From positions 124,001 through 188,000 of the forward strand of contig JAXMOG010000002.1 of the NCBI GenBank assembly GCA_034670065.1: a stretch of DNA of 64,000 nt. The letters are read 5' to 3'. A model generated the notes under the pieces. The model was not told where the DNA came from, searched no databases, and was given only the letters and a program-made list of their open reading frames with translations. A program made the translations under genes and the position numbers. Source of the DNA: Mesobacterium_A sp034670065. Lineage in GTDB: Bacteria; Pseudomonadota; Alphaproteobacteria; Rhodobacterales; Rhodobacteraceae. This document shows positions 60,057-64,000 of this stretch, one piece after another (positions within the stretch are counted from its first letter, which is position 1; the number at the start of each line of letters is the position of its first letter).

Positions 60057-61480
60057 CGGTCTTGGCGCCGGAGCTTGCGGAGGATCTACGTCCGCAATTA
60101 TCACCTCAGGAAGCAGAGCATTACTCTAAGTACAACACGCTGCGATATAATGGATGGGCAGGTAATTTAACAGATAATCCTTGGGAGCCGGACACGGCCC
60201 GAGATTATGATCGCCCGGCGGATGTCTTCGTTGATCCTGCAAATGCTGATGGGGAAACGATTTTTGCCACGTTGCAAGATGCCATTGATCATGTGGTGGA
60301 CACTGCGGCGCACACGGGGGCAGCACATTATGTTATCGGATTGGTCCCCGGATCCCACCTTGGTCCGGCAATCCTACCGTCATTTTCTGGGTCCGAGACG
60401 ACACCCAGCATTACGATCAAGGGGCTAGGAAATTCCCCGTCGGACACCGTGTTGTCTGCCCCGATTGACGCCGAAATGCCCGGTGCGGAATATGCGAAAC
60501 GGTATGAAAAGGTCTTTGCCAATTCTGGGCTAGATGTCAGTGCATTGTACCGACAGATCGTTCAACGCACGACCATTTCAACAGGCAATGCAGCCGTGCT
60601 GCGGATCTTGGCCGATGCAACGCGCGTTCGCAATTTGACGATCCACAATACCTATAACGCAGATCGCGGAGGCACGTCTGGGCCGGACGCCGTGGTCAAT
60701 GCACACGGCCAAGTTTCCAGAGGTCAGCATCAGGCGGTCGCCTTGATGGTGGATGGGGCAGACAAAGTGGCGATGGACACCCTGCGATTGCGCAGTTTCC
60801 AAGACACGCTTTACCTGAAATCGCCAGCCCACGATATTGCGGTGCGCAGTTGTTTGACAGATTGCGAAATCGAAGGAGATGTCGATTTCATCTTTGGGCA
60901 GGCCACCGCGTATTTTCAGGGCTGTACAATCCGGTCGCTGGGCGCACGCGGTGCGCGCTCATGGGTTACGGCGCCCAGCACAAACCTGCGTATTCCCTAT
61001 GGCTTTGTGTTCAACGATTGCGATTTCGTGCATGATAACAGCCCATTGGCCCGCGAAGGCTGTTTCAGCCTGGGTAGGCAATGGTTTGAAGGAGTGCGTG
61101 CCAGCCCCTATGGAACGTCACAAACGCCAGGGTATCGCTGCAACATCAGCGACCAAAATGCCTATCACCCGCCTTATGGTCAGATCACACAGGCCACGTT
61201 AGAGGCCGTGGGCAAATGCGTTATCCTACGATCACGGATTGCGGGTCACATAAACGTCAATGCGCCGTGGGATGATTGGAATGGGCCGGGCTATGGGGCA
61301 GATGGCCGCCCACTTGATGGCCCGTGGAACCCGCGCTATCGACCGGTGCAGATGCATGCCGCGCAGTTTTTAGGTCATGCCCGGCGTTGGCTGGGATGGG
61401 ACTATTGTGACGTAGATCCAGCCGCCCGATTTTTGGCAGAGTTTGAGAACCAAATCACGGCGCACAACTCCACACAGTAG
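60053..61480 (+). CDS. CE8 pectinesterase, no signal peptide
   Basis: A 475-residue right-handed beta-helix esterase that removes methyl groups from homogalacturonan. Family motifs: VRNLTIHNTYN, HQAVALMVDGADKVAM, LRSFQDTLYL and the catalytic GDVDFIFGQATAYF (Asp nucleophile). The end includes HARRWLGWDYCDV. The start MTVLAPELAED is polar and lacks an export signal. A cytoplasmic pectinesterase would act on short imported, still methylated oligomers. The ATG overlaps the GH105 stop. Confidence 0.9.
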   Translation: MTVLAPELAEDLRPQLSPQEAEHYSKYNTLRYNGWAGNLTDNPWEPDTARDYDRPADVFVDPANADGETIFATLQDAIDHVVDTAAHTGAAHYVIGLVPGSHLGPAILPSFSGSETTPSITIKGLGNSPSDTVLSAPIDAEMPGAEYAKRYEKVFANSGLDVSALYRQIVQRTTISTGNAAVLRILADATRVRNLTIHNTYNADRGGTSGPDAVVNAHGQVSRGQHQAVALMVDGADKVAMDTLRLRSFQDTLYLKSPAHDIAVRSCLTDCEIEGDVDFIFGQATAYFQGCTIRSLGARGARSWVTAPSTNLRIPYGFVFNDCDFVHDNSPLAREGCFSLGRQWFEGVRASPYGTSQTPGYRCNISDQNAYHPPYGQITQATLEAVGKCVILRSRIAGHINVNAPWDDWNGPGYGADGRPLDGPWNPRYRPVQMHAAQFLGHARRWLGWDYCDVDPAARFLAEFENQITAHNSTQ

Positions 61481-61529
61481 CAACAGCGCGTCTCGATTCC
61501 TCTGTCGAACCCAAACTTTCCGCATCGCG

Positions 61530-61561
61530 TTGACATGCGATCAAAAGTTATCATACAACTT
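61530..61561 (+). promoter_or_regulatory. kdgD promoter with overlapping candidate GntR operator
   Basis: A -35 box TTGACA at 61530-61535 is followed after 18 bases by TACAAC, a fair -10 box. Over the -10 lies a near-palindrome AAGTTATCATACAACTT (61545-61561), with AAGTT / AACTT arms perfect. Its core read on the minus strand, TTGTATGATAA, resembles the GH4-side site TTGTCGGACAA. Repression by the downstream GntR protein is the likely use. Confidence 0.5.
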
Positions 61562-61586
61562 ATGTGACAAATATAGGGATGCACTG

Positions 61587-62489
61587 ATGACGCCGGAAGA
61601 ACTCAAAGGGAAATTAGGCTCGGGCCTACTGTCTTTTCCCGTTACACATTTCGATGCCAACGGCGACTTCGCGCCCGAATCCTATAAGGCCCATGTTGAA
61701 TGGTTGGCTGGTTACAATGCGCCAGTTCTGTTCGCCGCTGGCGGAACCGGAGAGTTCTTCTCGCTGGACCCGTCCGAGATTGCGCCCATCGTCACCGCGG
61801 CCAAGGAAAGCGCTGGCCAAACCGCCATCGTTTCCGGCTGTGGCTATGGCGCCGTATTGGCAACTCAGATCGCGCGTTCCGCGCAATCTGCCGGGGCAGA
61901 CGGCATTTTGCTATTGCCGCATTATCTGATCGACGCGCCGCAAGACGGGCTGTTTGAGCACGTGCGCACCGTGTGCAACGCGGTGGATATCGGTGTGATG
62001 ATCTACAACCGCGACAACGCGCAATTTGATGCCGATACAGTGGCTCGCCTGTGTGATGCGTGCCCCAATCTGATTGGGTTCAAGGACGGGTCGGGCGACA
62101 TCGGAAAAATGCGCCAAATCACGGCCAAAATCGGCGACCGGCTGACCTATCTTGGCGGTATGCCCACAGCCGAACTGTTTGCCGAAGCCTATATGGGCGC
62201 CGGATTTTCAACCTATTCTTCGGCGGTCTTCAACTTTGTTCCTGCGCTGGCCAACAGGTTCTATGACGCCTTGCGCAGCGGTGACAGGGCCACCTGTGAA
62301 GACATTCTGAACCGGTTTTTCTATCCCTTCATGGAGCTGCGAAACCGCCGGAAAGGCTATGCCGTTTCAGCCATCAAGGCTGGTGTTCGTTTGGCCGGGT
62401 TTGATGCGGGTTCTGTGCGCAGTCCGCTTATGGATTTGACCAGAGAAGAAGAGGATACTCTGCGTCAAATCATTGAAAATAATATATAA
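61587..62489 (+). CDS. kdgD: 5-dehydro-4-deoxyglucarate dehydratase
   Basis: A 300-residue DapA-superfamily barrel that converts 5-keto-4-deoxyglucarate to 2-ketoglutarate semialdehyde with loss of CO2 and water. The Schiff-base Lys166 lies in LIGFKDGSGDIGKM; FAAGGTGEFFSL and VMIYNRDNAQF are typical of KdgD. It belongs to the oxidative galacturonate/glucarate pathway; the preceding uronate dehydrogenase and following semialdehyde dehydrogenase are not in this window. AGGGA lies 8 bases before the ATG. It has its own promoter. Confidence 0.93.
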   Translation: MTPEELKGKLGSGLLSFPVTHFDANGDFAPESYKAHVEWLAGYNAPVLFAAGGTGEFFSLDPSEIAPIVTAAKESAGQTAIVSGCGYGAVLATQIARSAQSAGADGILLLPHYLIDAPQDGLFEHVRTVCNAVDIGVMIYNRDNAQFDADTVARLCDACPNLIGFKDGSGDIGKMRQITAKIGDRLTYLGGMPTAELFAEAYMGAGFSTYSSAVFNFVPALANRFYDALRSGDRATCEDILNRFFYPFMELRNRRKGYAVSAIKAGVRLAGFDAGSVRSPLMDLTREEEDTLRQIIENNI

Positions 62490-62534
62490 AACCGGATGTG
62501 ATCCGTCGCCCGAACGCGCGTAGAGCATCCGGTT
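62490..62534. terminator. Long stem-loop between convergent kdgD and gntR
   Basis: A 9-bp perfect stem AACCGGATG / CATCCGGTT separated by 27 bases. It has no strong T-run, so termination efficiency is uncertain; position between convergent genes supports the role. Confidence 0.45.
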
Positions 62535-62546
62535 CCGGCAAAGAAA

Positions 62547-63251
62547 TCAGCGCAACAGCAAGCCGCGGTATCGTGTCAGGCTGCCCTTCAGGTGATGGCG
62601 CATCGCATCACGTGCGCTGATTTCGTTGCCTTCCACAATGGCGGTGACCAACGTTTCATGCTCTTCACGCAACAGGTCCATGTATTCCGGGGCCATCTTT
62701 CCGGTCGCCCTGTCCAGCGCCTGTCGGGGAATAAGCTGAGGGCCCATCATCCGCAGAAACTTTCCGAAGCGGGGATTGTTGGTGGCGTCGGCAATAGCCA
62801 GGTGCAGTGCAAAGTCGGCTTCCGCTGTCGCCCCACCTTCTTCGGTGATCCGGTTGACCTCTTTCAGCGCGTTTACAATCTTTTCTTCCTGCGATGGAGA
62901 GCAACGCTGCGCACATAACCCGGCGGCCTCCACTTCGACTGCAACGCGTAATTCCAGCAGCTCTATCATCGTTGACAGCTTGTCCACATCGACATCGCGA
63001 AAGGCATCCATCGGATCTTTCTTGGGTTCGATCACAAAAACGCCTGCACCGCGTTGCGCTTCCACCAGCCCGTCGGCGCGCAGGGCGGCAATGGCTTCGC
63101 GCACAACCGTGCGGCTGACGCCATATTCTTTGGTCAGCTGGGCTTCGCTGGGCAGCCTGTGACCTGGGGCGTAACCTTCGCTTTGGATCAAGTCGCGAAG
63201 CCGCTCACTCAGCTCTACGACCAATGTTTTCTTCTTGATCTCGGCTGCCAT
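62547..63251 (-). CDS. GntR-family (FadR/FCD) transcriptional regulator
   Basis: A 234-residue repressor-type protein: N-terminal winged helix (LRDLIQSEGYAPGHRLPSEAQLTKEYGVSRTVVREAI region, about 15-55) and a helical FCD ligand-binding domain (about 85-225) with metal-binding Asp/His positions (DFALHLAIADATNN). FCD regulators often sense uronates or related acids. It lies beside the pectin genes and probably controls them; candidate sites of the TTGTNNGANAA form lie before GH4, kdgD and its own gene. Confidence 0.92.
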   Translation of the reverse strand: MAAEIKKKTLVVELSERLRDLIQSEGYAPGHRLPSEAQLTKEYGVSRTVVREAIAALRADGLVEAQRGAGVFVIEPKKDPMDAFRDVDVDKLSTMIELLELRVAVEVEAAGLCAQRCSPSQEEKIVNALKEVNRITEEGGATAEADFALHLAIADATNNPRFGKFLRMMGPQLIPRQALDRATGKMAPEYMDLLREEHETLVTAIVEGNEISARDAMRHHLKGSLTRYRGLLLR

Positions 63252-63254
63252 GTT

Positions 63255-63265
63255 TTGTCCCCCAA
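63255..63265. promoter_or_regulatory. Candidate GntR autoregulatory site
   Basis: TTGTCCCCCAA just upstream of the gntR start codon. The minus-strand reading TTGGGGGACAA matches 9 of 11 bases of the palindrome TTGTCGGACAA found before the GH4 gene. Weak alone, supportive together with the other two sites. Confidence 0.35.
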
Positions 63266-63337
63266 TTTACCTAGACGGTATCTGGTCAGAACGATTGGTT
63301 CAATCTGTATGATGATTTTCGAAAAGTGACGTTCCGT

Positions 63338-64000
63338 CTACTGCGCAGCGACAGAATCTGCATCTGCCGCAGGCAACCAAACGCTGAACGCGGCACCGCC
63401 GCCGTCTCGGTTGCGGGCCATGATCAAACCACCGGCGCGTTGGATCAGAGTCTGCGAAATGGATAGCCCCAGTCCCGTGCCTTCGCCGACTTTGGTGGTG
63501 AAGAATGGGTCAAACACCGCTGACAGCTTTTCTTCGGGAATACCGGGGCCAGTGTCAGACACGGTTAGGCAAGCGCCGGTCATGCCTGCACGGTCTTGCG
63601 GTGCCAAGGACAGGGTCAATGCACCACGATAATCCATCGCTTGTGCGGCGTTGACGATCAGGTTGATCACCACCTGCTGCATTTCGCCGGGAACAACGCG
63701 CACTGGCGGAACCTCCTGAAATTCGCAGGTCACGGCAATGTCGCCCTTGGTTAAAACATGATCCACCAGAACCAGGCAATCCTCGACCACAGGCTGCAAG
63801 GCGACAGCGCTGTCATATTCGGAAAAATCACTGGGACGGGCAAATTTCAGCAACTTGCCCACAATGGCTTGGATCCGGCTGATTTGGCGGTCGATCAGGC
63901 GGATTTCGGTTTCCACCGCTTGCGCTTCGTTGCCCAACTCTTCGCGCAGAACATCCAGATTGCCCTGAATGACGGCCACCGGATTGTTGATTTCATGCGC
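63338..64000 (-). CDS. Sensor histidine kinase, C-terminal part (partial)
   Basis: The gene runs off the window; 221 codons of the C-terminal part are visible. The H-box AHEINNPVAVIQGNL carries the phosphorylated His at codon 63995-63997. N-box NLIVNAAQAM, G1 VSDTGPGIPEE, F-box DPFFTTK and G2 GEGTGLGLSIS of the HATPase domain follow. The class with HEINNP typically pairs with NtrC-like response regulators, so the GAFTGA-less regulator at 49382-50716 is a candidate partner. The sensing domain is not visible. Confidence 0.9.
   Translation of the reverse strand, partial: AHEINNPVAVIQGNLDVLREELGNEAQAVETEIRLIDRQISRIQAIVGKLLKFARPSDFSEYDSAVALQPVVEDCLVLVDHVLTKGDIAVTCEFQEVPPVRVVPGEMQQVVINLIVNAAQAMDYRGALTLSLAPQDRAGMTGACLTVSDTGPGIPEEKLSAVFDPFFTTKVGEGTGLGLSISQTLIQRAGGLIMARNRDGGGAAFSVWLPAADADSVAAQ

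Noticed and set aside
50717..63337. Pectin locus as an integrative mobile element
   Set aside because: No integrase, transposase, tRNA target or flanking direct repeat was seen; an ancestral insertion by recombination remains possible but is not shown.
63338..64000. Histidine kinase as partner of the GntR or AraC regulators
   Set aside because: Neither regulator has a receiver domain, so phosphotransfer from the kinase to them is not expected.

Overview
The window is a piece of chromosome from an alphaproteobacterium, most likely a marine Rhodobacterales (roseobacter-group) species. This is inferred from CcrM, gene neighbourhoods typical of that order (three tandem deformylase genes before fmt; an LpoA-like lipoprotein gene divergent from rsmI-yraN-gshB), a Cys-type formate dehydrogenase locus with DUF3305/DUF3306/DUF6494/DUF6505 genes, and moderately high GC. 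No rRNA, tRNA, insertion sequence, prophage or CRISPR array was seen.

Layout. 0-2.6 kb: the end of deoC and an ALDH16-type aldehyde dehydrogenase (deoxyribose breakdown). 2.6-12.2 kb: dapB, then the ribosome/RNA set rbfA, truB, rpsO, pnp, loosened by intervening genes: a DUF2233 protein, a DUF1643 protein, a small membrane protein, an RTX-type protein and two tandem secreted polysaccharide-lyase-like paralogues. 12.4-19.1 kb: a membrane-anchored winged-helix protein, small secreted proteins, rnhB, ccrM, a lipoprotein transglycosylase, hspQ and a gamma-glutamyltransferase. 19.1-19.64 kb: a gene-free stretch with two tandem copies of what looks like a structured RNA. 19.6-34 kb: housekeeping genes (comM/yifB, gshB, yraN, rsmI, LpoA-like lipoprotein, glnD, a lytic transglycosylase, a glutathionyl reductase, a PatB-like lyase, three deformylase genes, fmt, rnhA).

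34.3-50.7 kb reads as one metal/formate module: a tungstate-type ABC transporter (tupBCA), maturation genes (DUF6505, a DUF4444 ligase-like protein, Mrp/ApbC, DUF6494), a TupA-like/cytochrome c hybrid, a large multi-[4Fe-4S] protein, then DUF3305, DUF3306, a TorD chaperone, a small Tat protein, FdhA, FdhB, FdhC, an unannotated 41-residue membrane protein, and an NtrC-type response regulator that lacks the GAFTGA loop. The inferred logic is that imported tungstate (or molybdate) is built into a periplasmic formate dehydrogenase whose electrons go to the quinone pool through FdhC.

50.7-63.3 kb is a pectin/oligogalacturonide utilisation locus: an AraC regulator, a GH4 glycosidase, a sugar ABC importer, GH28, GH105, a CE8 pectinesterase, KdgD and a GntR/FCD regulator. 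None of its hydrolytic enzymes has a visible signal peptide, so oligomers are probably imported and taken apart in the cytoplasm. Candidate GntR operators sit before the GH4 gene, over the kdgD promoter and before gntR. The window ends inside a sensor histidine kinase that could be the partner of the formate-locus response regulator, with the pectin locus lying between them.

The most unusual signals are the tandem RNA-like elements at 19.2-19.5 kb, the TupA-like/cytochrome c hybrid at 39.2 kb, several enzyme homologues lacking key residues (third deformylase, DUF4444 ligase-like protein, GAFTGA-less regulator), and a tight cluster of GANTC sites directly upstream of ccrM.
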